Positions 46,270 to 55,500 of a stretch of DNA of 64,000 bases are shown piece by piece. The notes beneath the pieces are model-generated. The model saw only the letters and a list, made by a program, of their open reading frames with translations, ran no database searches and had not been told where the DNA came from. Made by a program: the position numbers and the translations under genes. The stretch lies in assembly GCF_022347785.1 (NCBI RefSeq), contig NZ_JAKRGA010000001.1:682001-746000 (forward strand). The letters are read 5' to 3'. The stretch comes from Psychrobium sp. MM17-31. Lineage in GTDB: Bacteria; Pseudomonadota; Gammaproteobacteria; Enterobacterales; Psychrobiaceae. Each line of letters starts with the position of its first letter. Position 1 is the first letter of the stretch.

Positions 46270-46298
46270 ATCTTAATGCAAACCATTCTCAATTTCAA
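46270..46298 (-). promoter_or_regulatory. Promoter of the lipoprotein-TonB-peroxidase operon
   Basis: On the minus strand: TTGAAA (46293-46298), a 17-nt spacer and TAAGAT (46270-46275). An excellent GGAGG site precedes the ATG. The remaining 46299-46527 shows only a weak hairpin after the phosphatase gene and no further gene. Confidence 0.65.
46275..46293. promoter_or_regulatory. Fur box inside the operon promoter
   Basis: The 19-nt site reads AATGCAAACCATTCTCAAT on the plus strand. It matches a standard Fur-box form (AATGATAATCATTCTCATT) at 15 of 19 positions by direct count. It fills the spacer between -35 and -10, so iron-loaded Fur would block RNA polymerase. Confidence 0.75.
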
Positions 46299-46527
46299 TG
46301 TGATTTTCGTATAAAGTTATAAAAAATAACTAGATGATATCAACGGCAAAATTAGGACGAATAAAGGTAGATAAATAAATAGTTAGAGCAAGTGCAAACA
46401 CTGAGTTTAAACAAGTGATTAATCTTTGCAGAAGCTACTCATTTGAATATTGAAAAGAAAGGAAGAATAGCAATGATGACGAAAACGCGAGGAAAACATC
46501 CTTGTTTCCCTAAGAAAAATTGCAGGG

Positions 46528-47328
46528 TTAATGGCCCCAAGAACCATACATGGCGTTTGGTAAGATCAAAATGTCTTGTGCTTGACGTTGTAAAAGCTTA
46601 GAAATATCAGCATTTTTTTGCGTTGTTTGTGCGATATCTTCGATATTATCGCCCACTTGCATTACCAAGGTAAAATCGCGATTCCACAGAGTTTTTAACG
46701 CTTTGTCTTGTGCCCAACACTGAGTTGCTTTACCTGAAGTAAACTCATTACGGCGTAGATCTTTGTCATTGATAATAGTTTTATGATCGATGGCTTTTTT
46801 GTCTTGTGGACGCTTGCCCGTTAAACAGGTATTTTTGGCATCGATAGGAAAGCCAACACTCACTAAGTTTTGCCAAGTATCACCATCGTCTAAATGATTG
46901 CGATTGGTCACAAAGGCTAATTGTCCGCCTAATTCAATTACCGTTTTCACAAATTCAATGGCTCCTGGAATGGCGGTAGCGTTTTTCTCTTGTACCCAAG
47001 CACGCCAGCTATCACTGGTGTAACTGCCGCCAGTTAAGTCCAAACGTTTGTTGTAATCGCTGTTATTTAGCAGTGTTTCATCCACATCCATAATCACTAA
47101 CCAAGGTGTTTTAGGTAATTGACGTTCTTTTAAACTTTGCGTTGCTTGTTGATAAAGGTAGCTAGTGATTAGTGGAAACTCTTTACTTTGCTGTGTCCAT
47201 TTTACCCCAGTGCTTAGTCCGAGTTTCTTAGCGGCTGTAGATTTATTATTGGTGGGATTAGCCTGAAGTTGGCCAACGCTTGCTAAGCACAAGCTCGCCG
47301 CTAATACACTTGAGATGACTTTGTTCAT
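46528..47328 (-). CDS. HAD-family acid phosphatase / 5'-nucleotidase (lipoprotein e(P4)-like), exported
   Basis: A class IIIB HAD phosphatase that removes phosphate from nucleotides in the periplasm. The 266-residue product has a signal peptide (about 1-23). Motif I is VIMDVDETLLNNS (the first D is the nucleophile), motif II LAFVTNRN, and the end has VMQVGDNIEDI with the acidic motif. WRAWVQEKNATAIPGAIEF is typical of the e(P4) group. No lipobox Cys is seen, so the enzyme should be soluble in the periplasm. Confidence 0.9.
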   Translation of the reverse strand: MNKVISSVLAASLCLASVGQLQANPTNNKSTAAKKLGLSTGVKWTQQSKEFPLITSYLYQQATQSLKERQLPKTPWLVIMDVDETLLNNSDYNKRLDLTGGSYTSDSWRAWVQEKNATAIPGAIEFVKTVIELGGQLAFVTNRNHLDDGDTWQNLVSVGFPIDAKNTCLTGKRPQDKKAIDHKTIINDKDLRRNEFTSGKATQCWAQDKALKTLWNRDFTLVMQVGDNIEDIAQTTQKNADISKLLQRQAQDILILPNAMYGSWGH

Positions 47329-47400
47329 ATTGATTTACTCAGTTGTATGACTTGAAATTTTAGTAACTCAATAATGATACTTTATAACAATAGAATGCTT

Positions 47401-47416
47401 TGTGATCTAACTCGCA
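47401..47416. promoter_or_regulatory. CRP-like site between divergent genes
   Basis: TGTGA-N6-TCGCA matches the CRP half-sites TGTGA and TCACA at 9 of 10 positions. It lies 62 nt before the next gene's ATG and 73 nt from the phosphatase start, in position to act on either. Confidence 0.4.
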
Positions 47417-47477
47417 TTTGAAAACACGGCAAGTTTTAAGCTACATTGAATCCACAGCAGTCAAGTTATGGAAAATT

Positions 47478-49289
47478 ATGAATAAAACCAATCTCGTTAT
47501 TGCCATCATCCTCAGCGTTTTATTAGTAATTTCCATTCAGGTTTATCGTCTTTTTTCAGAGCTACCTAACCAAGCTGCCACACAACAATCATCGATGGTT
47601 GAGGACGTTCAACCACAAAGTAATTCATTTTCCCCTAATCATCCTGAGAGCACGCCGACGATGGCGACAGTGCTCAAGTCTATATCGACACAATTAGTTT
47701 GTGAAGATTTTGAGCGCACTGCCAAAAGCTTTGATCGTTCAAGGCAAAGGTTTATTGCAAAGGTGGCTGCAAATAGTTTTTATGATGGTGTCGATAAGAT
47801 GGTTATCTTAGATACCTTAATGGCGGAGTATGGCGTTGAATCCACAGTAAACTTTGTTCGCGATATCAGTAGTGTGTCGATAGCGCATGAAGACTTCAAG
47901 CAACACAAAAAGAAACTTGTTGAATTAGCGAGTAACGGAAAAGAGTCTGAAGGCAAGCCGACTTTACCAATGAATATTGGCTGGTGGAATACATATCTAT
48001 CCATTGACGCCACGCTTATCGAGCGAGCTAATTACACTATTAGTAATCTACCCGGTGTTGAAAGAGAAGTTTGGACGCGCGTGGTGGAAGATGCCATAAC
48101 AGAAAATGATTTCTCGACACTACAACACAGCATTTTGCAATTAGCTAAACAAGATTATCACCCCATTGAAAATGCAATGTTAATACTCGACATCACACAA
48201 GCTCTGATTCGCGCGCCTTTTAGCACGGTACAAAAGCAGCGTATTATCGACGATCTCAGCGCCATCAATAGTGCGACGTTTTTCGTTTTAGCGAGAGAAA
48301 ATAAAGAAGTGAGAGTTGGTCTTGAATTAAAAAACTTAAGTCGCTTTGGCATCGATTTTCGCGCCGTAAACTTCGTTAACATAGCAACACTAACGCCGCA
48401 GAGTAACGAACAGCTGTTACAACAATGGCAAAAAAGTCTTACCCAATATGACAAACATAATCAGCGCCCTGTGGCCGAGACATGGTGTAAGGAAAATAAA
48501 CCTGAAAAGCCTGTGTATTCGATCTCTCGCGTTAGCTTAACGTCTATCATCAACCAAGGCGATTACACGGCACTTAGCGAGTTTATCAACGGTTGCTTTG
48601 TCATCGATAGTATTATCGAAACAGACTATTTTCTTACATCTCAAGGTTGGGACAGAGGAAAAATATTTAGCATTGATGCCATGAAAAAAGATGACTTTAA
48701 GGAGAAAGCTAAACTCATTAAACAGGGTTTACCAAACACCTATCATCATATTTTTAGTTTTACGTCGGGTGACTCCACAGGGCATCGAAACAATCGATTA
48801 GAGCAATTGTCATTGCTGATAGAACACGGCCTTTATCCCAAAGATCCCAACTTAGCCTTCGCGCTGCGCAGAATAAACGTTGAAGATAGCCTGTCAATCA
48901 TTAAACAGGCTGGCGATATTGCTACCACCAATCAACATGGCGCGAGCTTAGTATTCAATACGATGTTAATGGGCAAGGATGATTTAGCCAAAACGTTAAT
49001 AAGAAAAGGTTATCCACTAACGACTTCCGTTAATGCGCCCGATCCGCTAATCGCTTATCTAATGCGGCTGCGTAGTAATAAACGTGAATACGATATGGAA
49101 TTTCTTGAACTACTCATGGCAAACACGCCACAAATTAACCGTTGGCACATTAATGCAGTACATCATTTAAAATTGCGAGGATTTGAACATATTGACGCTA
49201 TCATAGAGGCCTTCCCAGAACTTTATCCAGAGCCACCAGAAAGCTTGATAGAAATAGATTGTGACGGACACTTCATTGAATTTGGCTAG
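47478..49289 (+). CDS. Membrane-anchored protein with ankyrin-like C-terminal repeats, unknown function
   Basis: Not recognised as a named family. From the ATG at 47478 (TGGAAA upstream) the product is 603 aa. It has one N-terminal membrane helix (about 5-23, VIAIILSVLLVISIQVY) and a long periplasmic or cytoplasmic helical part. The last ~170 residues alternate helix pairs like divergent ankyrin repeats (LSLLIEHGLYPKDPNLAFAL and DDLAKTLIRKGYPLTTS). The frame opens 20 codons earlier, without a ribosome site. It is a monocistronic gene. Confidence 0.72.
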   Translation: MNKTNLVIAIILSVLLVISIQVYRLFSELPNQAATQQSSMVEDVQPQSNSFSPNHPESTPTMATVLKSISTQLVCEDFERTAKSFDRSRQRFIAKVAANSFYDGVDKMVILDTLMAEYGVESTVNFVRDISSVSIAHEDFKQHKKKLVELASNGKESEGKPTLPMNIGWWNTYLSIDATLIERANYTISNLPGVEREVWTRVVEDAITENDFSTLQHSILQLAKQDYHPIENAMLILDITQALIRAPFSTVQKQRIIDDLSAINSATFFVLARENKEVRVGLELKNLSRFGIDFRAVNFVNIATLTPQSNEQLLQQWQKSLTQYDKHNQRPVAETWCKENKPEKPVYSISRVSLTSIINQGDYTALSEFINGCFVIDSIIETDYFLTSQGWDRGKIFSIDAMKKDDFKEKAKLIKQGLPNTYHHIFSFTSGDSTGHRNNRLEQLSLLIEHGLYPKDPNLAFALRRINVEDSLSIIKQAGDIATTNQHGASLVFNTMLMGKDDLAKTLIRKGYPLTTSVNAPDPLIAYLMRLRSNKREYDMEFLELLMANTPQINRWHINAVHHLKLRGFEHIDAIIEAFPELYPEPPESLIEIDCDGHFIEFG

Positions 49290-49359
49290 TTGGAATTATT
49301 GTCGCGAGAAAAACCGATAAATAGAAATTCCTATGCAATCAAATTGCTGCTAGGTCGCA

Positions 49360-49388
49360 TTGAAATTGTATCCAATATGCCTTAAAAC
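49360..49388 (+). promoter_or_regulatory. Promoter of the GH109-like gene
   Basis: TTGAAA (49360-49365), a 17-nt spacer and TAAAAC (49383-49388), 38 nt before the ATG. Confidence 0.4.
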
Positions 49389-49426
49389 TAGTGCCGATAA
49401 AAAATACAATAACTTCTGGGATCACT

Positions 49427-50899
49427 ATGAAAAAAGTTAATCGCCGCGATTTTCTTAAAACCGCTGTCGGCACAGCGGCATTAGCCAGCGCTACTGGTGC
49501 GCTTTCTGGCTGTCAAACCACCACTAGCTCAAAAACGTCACCGCCACCATTACAGCAAGGTAAAAGTGTTATGGGACTGGTTGTTGATAAAATGGATGTC
49601 GTACGCGTTGGCTTTATCGGTGTTGGGCAACGCGGTATTGGCCATGTTAAACATTATTGCGTACTCGATGGTGTCGAAGTCAAAGCTATCTGTGATACCC
49701 ACCAAGAAGTGTTAGATCGCGCCGTCAATCACGTGGTTGAGCAGGGGCGAGAAAAACCAACCGCCTACACTGGCAGCGAGCACGCCTATCGCGACATGCT
49801 AGCGCGTGATGATATCGACATTGTCATCATTTCCACGCCTTGGGCATGGCACACACCGATGTGTGTCGAAACCATGGAAAGTGGCAAGCATGCCTTTGTA
49901 GAAGTACCCGCAGCAACGACACTTGAAGAGTGTTGGCAACTAGTAGATACCGCAGAGCGCACGCAGAAAAACTGCATGATGATGGAAAACGTTAACTACG
50001 GCCGCGATGAATTAATGGTGCTCAACATGGTGCGCCAAGGCTTGTTTGGAGACTTGGTTCACGGCGAAGCCGCTTACATTCATGATTTGCGCTGGCAAAT
50101 GAAAGAAATTGAGCACAAGACCGGTTCATGGCGCACCTATTGGCATACTAAAACCAACGGCAATCTTTATCCAACCCATGGTTTGGGGCCTGTTTCGCAA
50201 TACATGAATATTAACCGTGGCGATCGCTTTGACTATGTTACATCAATGAGCTCCCCTGCTCTTGGCCGCGCAGCTTATGCCAAGAAAGAATTCGCCACCG
50301 ATCACGAACGCAACCAGCTCGATTATATCGCTGGCGATATTAATACCAGTATCATTAAAACGGTTAACGGCAGAACGATTATGGTGCAGCACGACACCAC
50401 TAGTCCGCGTCCCTACACCAGACATAACCTTATTCAAGGCACTAACGGTACCTTCGCTGGTTTCCCAAATCGCATCGCCGTTGAAACACCGCCACCAGCC
50501 ATTAAAGCGATTTATGAAGCAGAGCATCAAAAAGCCCTACAAGCGTGGAAAGACGGTGGCGAACAAGGCCGTAAACCTTACCCACCAAGTTTCCACGGTT
50601 GGGATCGCGATATGGAAAAATGGCGTAAGCAATACGATCACCCGCTATACACACGCATGGGGGAAGAAGCCAAGCGCAACGGCGGACACGGCGGCATGGA
50701 TTTCTTAATGAACTATCGCATTATTTATTGTCTGCGCAATGGTGAACCTCTCGATCAAGACGTTTATGATGCAGCAGCTTGGTCGTCAATTTTCCCACTA
50801 AGCGTGGCATCGGTAGCAGATCGCAGTAATTCGAAAGACATTCCAGACTTTACCCGTGGCGCATGGAAAACAGGTAAACCATTACCGATAGTTTCGTAG
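49427..50899 (+). CDS. Gfo/Idh/MocA-family glycosidase, GH109-like (alpha-N-acetylgalactosaminidase type), Tat lipoprotein
   Basis: GH109 enzymes use a bound NAD to split alpha-GalNAc glycosides by a redox mechanism. The 490-residue product has a twin-arginine motif ([11 protein letters not shown]) followed by a lipobox (LSGC), fitting export in folded form with its cofactor. The Rossmann motif [21 protein letters not shown] and [23 protein letters not shown] are GH109-like. The ATG at 49427 is chosen over an upstream in-frame start because the Tat motif begins there. No other glycan gene is adjacent. Confidence 0.87.
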   Translation: MKKVNRRDFLKTAVGTAALASATGALSGCQTTTSSKTSPPPLQQGKSVMGLVVDKMDVVRVGFIGVGQRGIGHVKHYCVLDGVEVKAICDTHQEVLDRAVNHVVEQGREKPTAYTGSEHAYRDMLARDDIDIVIISTPWAWHTPMCVETMESGKHAFVEVPAATTLEECWQLVDTAERTQKNCMMMENVNYGRDELMVLNMVRQGLFGDLVHGEAAYIHDLRWQMKEIEHKTGSWRTYWHTKTNGNLYPTHGLGPVSQYMNINRGDRFDYVTSMSSPALGRAAYAKKEFATDHERNQLDYIAGDINTSIIKTVNGRTIMVQHDTTSPRPYTRHNLIQGTNGTFAGFPNRIAVETPPPAIKAIYEAEHQKALQAWKDGGEQGRKPYPPSFHGWDRDMEKWRKQYDHPLYTRMGEEAKRNGGHGGMDFLMNYRIIYCLRNGEPLDQDVYDAAAWSSIFPLSVASVADRSNSKDIPDFTRGAWKTGKPLPIVS

Positions 50900-50914
50900 G
50901 AGTTTCCCTCGCAG

Positions 50915-50953
50915 GCGCAGTGCGAAAGATTTAGTTACATCTTTGTACTGCGC
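50915..50953. other. Imperfect stem-loop between the GH109-like and oligopeptidase genes
   Basis: GCGCAGTGCGAAAGAT pairs imperfectly with ATCTTTGTACTGCGC across TTAGTTAC. No T run follows, so it may be an mRNA end or processing structure rather than a terminator. Confidence 0.4.
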
Positions 50954-51073
50954 AAAAGTCATTACTCCCTGTTCTTTTGTTATGTTATCGCATTTTTTCG
51001 GGTACACTCGAAGGCGATAAAAATAGATGTATCGGCAAATTAAGGCGGTACATACAACAACACAGGGATTTCC

Positions 51074-53248
51074 ATGAAAACCAAATTAACCACTCTTAGC
51101 CTACTTTTGGCACCAACGCTTATTTTAAGCGGCTGTGATAGTTCACAGCAGACAACCTCACCAGAAGCATCAGCGCCAGCATCTAAACAAGCGGCTCCAG
51201 AAGTCAAAGCGCCTGTTGCTAAAAAAGTGCCTCATGTCATTGAAACACACGGTCATAAACGTACCGATAACTACTACTGGATGCGCGATGACGAGCGTAA
51301 AGATCCAGAGATCCTAGCGCATCTAGAGGCTGAAAATGCCTACACCAAAGCGAAGCTTGCGCATACCGAAGACATGCAAAAAGTGTTATTCGATGAAATC
51401 AAGGGCCGTATTGTTAAAGACGACAACTCGGTACCAGTGCAAGACGGCGCATACTACTATTCAAGCGAAACCACAGGTGACAATGAATATCCTGTTCACG
51501 TGCGCGCAAAAGATTTTAACGGCACCGACAAGCAAGTATTGCTTGATGTTAATGAATTAGCCAAAGCACACGATTACTATGCGGTATCAGGTTTATCAGT
51601 TAGCCCGAACGACAAAATTTTAGCGTATGGCGAAGATACAGTAAGTCGCCGCATTTACACCATTCGCTTTAAAGATCTTGCTACAGGCAAGATGCTACCA
51701 GATAGCCTTGAGGGCACTAGTGGCGGCGCAGTTTGGGGGAACGACAACAAAACCGTTTACTACATAAAGAAAGATCTGCAAACCCTACTTGGCTTCCAAG
51801 TTTACCGTCACACGCTAGGTCAACCACAAAGCAGCGACGAGTTAGTGTATGAAGAGCAAGATAAGTCTTACTACACCTACGTGTGGAAGTCGAAAGACGG
51901 TTCGACCATCTACATTAGCCACGATAGCACCGAAGCTAGCGGCGTATCGCTTATCGATGCTAACGACCCTAAAGCAAAACCGATGCGCGTTATTCCTCGC
52001 CGCAAGGGTCACGAATATTCAGTGGCTAAAAAAGGCGACGATTTCTATATCAATACGAACTGGAACGCCACCAACTTCCGTTTAATGAAAGCCTCTAAAG
52101 CCGATTTAAACGATCAAAGCAAATGGGTTGATGTTATTCCAGCTAACGACAATGTAAAACTCAACGGTTTCTCACTATTTGATAACCACCTTGTTTACAA
52201 CCAGCGTGACAACGGCTTAACAAAAATCACTGTGCGTGATTTAACCACGGGTAAAGAGCGCGAGCTTGAGTTTAACGATCCTGCTTATCGCGTGAGTCTA
52301 TACGGCAACAACAATCTAAACAGCGATAAAATTCGTTTGTACTATTCAAGCATGACAACGCCGGGATCTCACTACGATTACTCATTAACAGGCGATGCTA
52401 AAAAGCTCCTTAAGCAATCGAAAGTGTTAGGTGATTTCAACGCTAATAACTACAAATCAGAGCGCATCATGATTACCGCACGCGACGGTAAAAAAGTGCC
52501 TGTGTCACTGGTTTATCGCAAAGATAAATTCAAGAAAGACGGCACAAACCCACTGCTACAATACGGCTACGGTTCGTACGGTTCAACCATGGATCCATCG
52601 TTCTCTATCACGCGTTTAAGCCTATTAGATCGCGGTTTTGTTTACGCTATCGCCCATATTCGCGGTTCACAAATGCTTGGTCGTCCTTGGTATGAAGATG
52701 GTAAAAAGCTGACCAAAATGAATACCTTCACCGACTTTATCGACGTGACCAAAGGTCTGGTTGAGCAAAAATACGGTAACAAAGACAACATTTTTGCGGC
52801 TGGCGGCAGTGCTGGCGGCCTATTAATGGGCGCAGTGATGAACATGGAACCGTCTCTCTACAACGGTATGGCTGCGGCAGTACCTTTTGTTGACGTGGTA
52901 ACAACCATGCTTGATGAGAGCATTCCATTAACCACCAATGAGTTTGATGAGTGGGGTAACCCGAAAAACAAAGAGTACTACGACTACATGTTATCGTACT
53001 CGCCATACGATCAGGTTAAGGCGCAAGACTACCCGAATATCTTAGTAACTACGGGTCTACATGACTCACAAGTACAATACTTCGAACCAATGAAGTGGGT
53101 TGCTAAATTGCGTGAATACAAAACAGGTGACAACCTATTAGTATTCAAAACCGATATGGAATCGGGTCACGGTGGTGCATCTGGTCGCTTTAAGCGCATT
53201 AACCAATCGGCACTGCAATACGCGTTCTTCTTAGACTTAGTTAAATAA
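51074..53248 (+). CDS. S9A serine peptidase, oligopeptidase B-like, lipoprotein
   Basis: A 724-residue prolyl-oligopeptidase-family enzyme: an N-terminal seven-bladed propeller (HGHKRTDNYYWMRDDERKDPE opening) and a C-terminal alpha/beta hydrolase domain. The catalytic Ser is in GGSAGGLLMG, Asp in LHDSQVQYFEP and His in ESGHGGASGR. The overall layout is closest to oligopeptidase B (PtrB), which cuts after Lys/Arg in short peptides. E. coli PtrB is cytoplasmic. This one has a lipobox (LILSGC) and an Ala/Lys/Pro linker, so it is anchored in the envelope. Confidence 0.92.
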   Translation: MKTKLTTLSLLLAPTLILSGCDSSQQTTSPEASAPASKQAAPEVKAPVAKKVPHVIETHGHKRTDNYYWMRDDERKDPEILAHLEAENAYTKAKLAHTEDMQKVLFDEIKGRIVKDDNSVPVQDGAYYYSSETTGDNEYPVHVRAKDFNGTDKQVLLDVNELAKAHDYYAVSGLSVSPNDKILAYGEDTVSRRIYTIRFKDLATGKMLPDSLEGTSGGAVWGNDNKTVYYIKKDLQTLLGFQVYRHTLGQPQSSDELVYEEQDKSYYTYVWKSKDGSTIYISHDSTEASGVSLIDANDPKAKPMRVIPRRKGHEYSVAKKGDDFYINTNWNATNFRLMKASKADLNDQSKWVDVIPANDNVKLNGFSLFDNHLVYNQRDNGLTKITVRDLTTGKERELEFNDPAYRVSLYGNNNLNSDKIRLYYSSMTTPGSHYDYSLTGDAKKLLKQSKVLGDFNANNYKSERIMITARDGKKVPVSLVYRKDKFKKDGTNPLLQYGYGSYGSTMDPSFSITRLSLLDRGFVYAIAHIRGSQMLGRPWYEDGKKLTKMNTFTDFIDVTKGLVEQKYGNKDNIFAAGGSAGGLLMGAVMNMEPSLYNGMAAAVPFVDVVTTMLDESIPLTTNEFDEWGNPKNKEYYDYMLSYSPYDQVKAQDYPNILVTTGLHDSQVQYFEPMKWVAKLREYKTGDNLLVFKTDMESGHGGASGRFKRINQSALQYAFFLDLVK

Positions 53249-53286
53249 GACCGCATAAAATTTACTTAATTTAGGATTTCCTAACC

Positions 53287-53316
53287 GCCCGCTTAAAAAT
53301 TTAAGCGGGCTTTTTT
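53287..53316 (+). terminator. Terminator of the oligopeptidase gene
   Basis: GCCCGCTTAAA pairs with TTTAAGCGGGC (short AA loop) and is followed by six T. Confidence 0.92.
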
Positions 53317-53387
53317 GTACCATCAATACTATTGTCAATTTTGCGCAAGGTGATAAGCTGAATTTAAAATCAACTGCTTAATTTACT

Positions 53388-54626
53388 ATGCCAACTAACT
53401 TTGCGAAGCCATGGATTGCCGCCTTGTTAACCAGTCGCTGGTTATTACAACTCAAACGATTTAGCTATGAATGCTATCGCAAAGTCTTTGTGCGCCGTCA
53501 TCCTGTCACCTTTTATTACAGCTGTTACGATCCCTATTCCCATCTTACTGCGCAAGTGCTTGCAGAGCTGGTGATGTTTTTTGACGTAAAATTAAAAATA
53601 ATAATTGTCGGCGCGATTAACCAAATCGATGAACCAGCCCATATCAATTATGCGCTGCGCGATTGTCAACAGCTTAGTAAGCGTTATCAGCTTAGCGACT
53701 TTTCCAATAGTGCTATTCCCTCACAAGCAGCCTTTAACGCAGCAAATAACTTGTTATTATCGGGTGAATTGACCTTGGAGCGACTCATTGCCGTAGGCCA
53801 GCAGTTATGGTGTCAACCTGAGCTGTTAAATATGAAACAGCATCCGGCACTTACGAGTCATTTAGCACAAAAACTTAAAAAAAATACTGCCAAAGTACTG
53901 GCCAAAGGGCATTTTCAAAGTGCTGTACTCCACTATGGCCGAGAATGGTATTGGGGATTAGATCGCCTGAGTTTTCTCACTCAGCGTTTAAAAGAGCTTG
54001 GTGCCTGTAAGATGGACAATCGACTGCTCAATTTTGATAGGCCAAGCTCGCAATCTATCGACTATCCTCAAGAACCAAAATCAATAGATGTATATCTCTC
54101 TTTTCGTAGCCCCTATTCTTACATCGCTTTATGTAGGTTAGCGAAACAGCCAGATATAGCTATCAATTTAAAACCTGTTTTGCCGATGGTTATGCGCGGT
54201 ATGGAACTATCCAAAACAAAGAAGATGTGTATTTTATTAGACGCAGCGAGAGTTGCGCATGCGTCGGATATCCCATTTGGAAAAATCTGTGACCCGCTCG
54301 GCAAGGGAATTCACGATTGTATTAACTTATTTTATTTCGCCAACACTCAGGGTAAATCATTAGAAATGATAACTGAGCTGATGACTGGCATTTGGTCACA
54401 AGGTCTCGATGTCAACGATCGCAATTCTCTCCAGTCCATTGTCGAGCGCTTAGATCTCGATTGGCAGCAAGCGTTAGATGCAATGAGGGCAAACCACGGC
54501 GTCCATCAAGCCCATGTTAATAGCGATGATTTAGCTAAACTCGGCCTATGGGGAGTACCGAGTTTCAAAGTGGGCCAAATGACATATTGGGGCCAAGATA
54601 GATTATATGATGTCCTTTCGTCTTAA
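53388..54626 (+). CDS. Tandem DsbA/HCCA-isomerase-like domain protein
   Basis: A 412-residue fusion of two kappa-class GST/2-hydroxychromene-2-carboxylate-isomerase-like thioredoxin folds. The first copy starts VTFYYSCYDPYSHLTAQVL (about 40), the second IDVYLSFRSPYSYIALCRL (about 229). The second is the better conserved and ends LGLWGVPSFKVGQMTYWGQDRLYDVL, the family C-terminus; the first looks degenerate. Family members use glutathione. Most are single-domain (~200 aa). The last 4 nt overlap the convergent gene. Confidence 0.85.
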   Translation: MPTNFAKPWIAALLTSRWLLQLKRFSYECYRKVFVRRHPVTFYYSCYDPYSHLTAQVLAELVMFFDVKLKIIIVGAINQIDEPAHINYALRDCQQLSKRYQLSDFSNSAIPSQAAFNAANNLLLSGELTLERLIAVGQQLWCQPELLNMKQHPALTSHLAQKLKKNTAKVLAKGHFQSAVLHYGREWYWGLDRLSFLTQRLKELGACKMDNRLLNFDRPSSQSIDYPQEPKSIDVYLSFRSPYSYIALCRLAKQPDIAINLKPVLPMVMRGMELSKTKKMCILLDAARVAHASDIPFGKICDPLGKGIHDCINLFYFANTQGKSLEMITELMTGIWSQGLDVNDRNSLQSIVERLDLDWQQALDAMRANHGVHQAHVNSDDLAKLGLWGVPSFKVGQMTYWGQDRLYDVLSS

Positions 54627-55375
54627 TTAATCGCTAATTCAGAAAGGTTATATTGCTCTAAAATTGTATTCCATTGCTCAATAACTTCTGGTTGTTGCAA
54701 TATCTTATTGACGTCCTGTTTCAATTTTACATGTAATTTGTTGTACAACATGCGTCTTGTATAGCGCTCTGCGGTTACTGGTTCAAAATGCAAAGCGTGG
54801 GCAAAATCACTGTGGGACTGATAGTGATGAGCAACGAGCCCCGGCACTATCGAAAAATCTCCGCGTTTCTTGGCAATTAAATTTAATAAATTTGGCACTG
54901 ACGATGTGTCTATTCGTGTTACTTGCCCCGACTTTAATTCAGACCTAATCATTGGATACTGATGACCAGTAACGCCAATAAAAGACCTTTGACTCGGCGT
55001 TTTAGCAACAAGACTCTGTACTGGTTTTGCAATAGGAGAGACGATTACATCGTAACCTGTCAACAATGGCTCGGATGCAACTAGTGTGTTAGGAAACCAA
55101 TGTGGATTGACTAAAGTTACCATACCTAACTGAGATGACTTTAGCTTCATATCAACGCGCTTGCGCGGTAAGTATTCAACTACGAAATGATAGTGACCTT
55201 TACTATGGCGAGTTAGCAGCTGTGCAATATCATCGACTAAGCCACGTTGGGTATTTTCATTGAAAAACGGGCTTAAGTCATAATACGTCCACATGGTCAC
55301 AGTTTTGATCCGCGATTCACCCACAGTGCTGACACTAAAGAAAAATAGCATTATGAATGCACAGATAAATCTCAC
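54623..55375 (-). CDS. SBP_bac_3-like periplasmic substrate-binding protein
   Basis: A 250-residue protein with a signal peptide (about 1-19) and a bilobed family-3 solute-binding fold. It opens VTMWTYYDLSPFFNENTQRGLVDDIAQLL, with VEYLPRKRVDMKLKSSQLGMVTL and a long C-terminal helix. No transporter genes are adjacent, so, as in many marine gammaproteobacteria, it may serve as a sensor accessory rather than a transporter. The start is GTG with AGGA 7 nt upstream. Confidence 0.82.
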   Translation of the reverse strand: MRFICAFIMLFFFSVSTVGESRIKTVTMWTYYDLSPFFNENTQRGLVDDIAQLLTRHSKGHYHFVVEYLPRKRVDMKLKSSQLGMVTLVNPHWFPNTLVASEPLLTGYDVIVSPIAKPVQSLVAKTPSQRSFIGVTGHQYPMIRSELKSGQVTRIDTSSVPNLLNLIAKKRGDFSIVPGLVAHHYQSHSDFAHALHFEPVTAERYTRRMLYNKLHVKLKQDVNKILQQPEVIEQWNTILEQYNLSELAIN

Positions 55376-55500
55376 AATATAGTCCTAGTTACAATGACTT
55401 CAAAAAGATAGTTTAAGTTTTCGCAGCTAGCCATTTTATTCAATTTTTTATTCAGCTAGGTCGCTATTCTAGCGCTATGAATTAGCGATGAGAACAACAG

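Noticed and set aside
54623-55375. Component of an ABC amino-acid transporter
   Set aside because: No permease or ATPase gene is adjacent, so only the binding fold is called.
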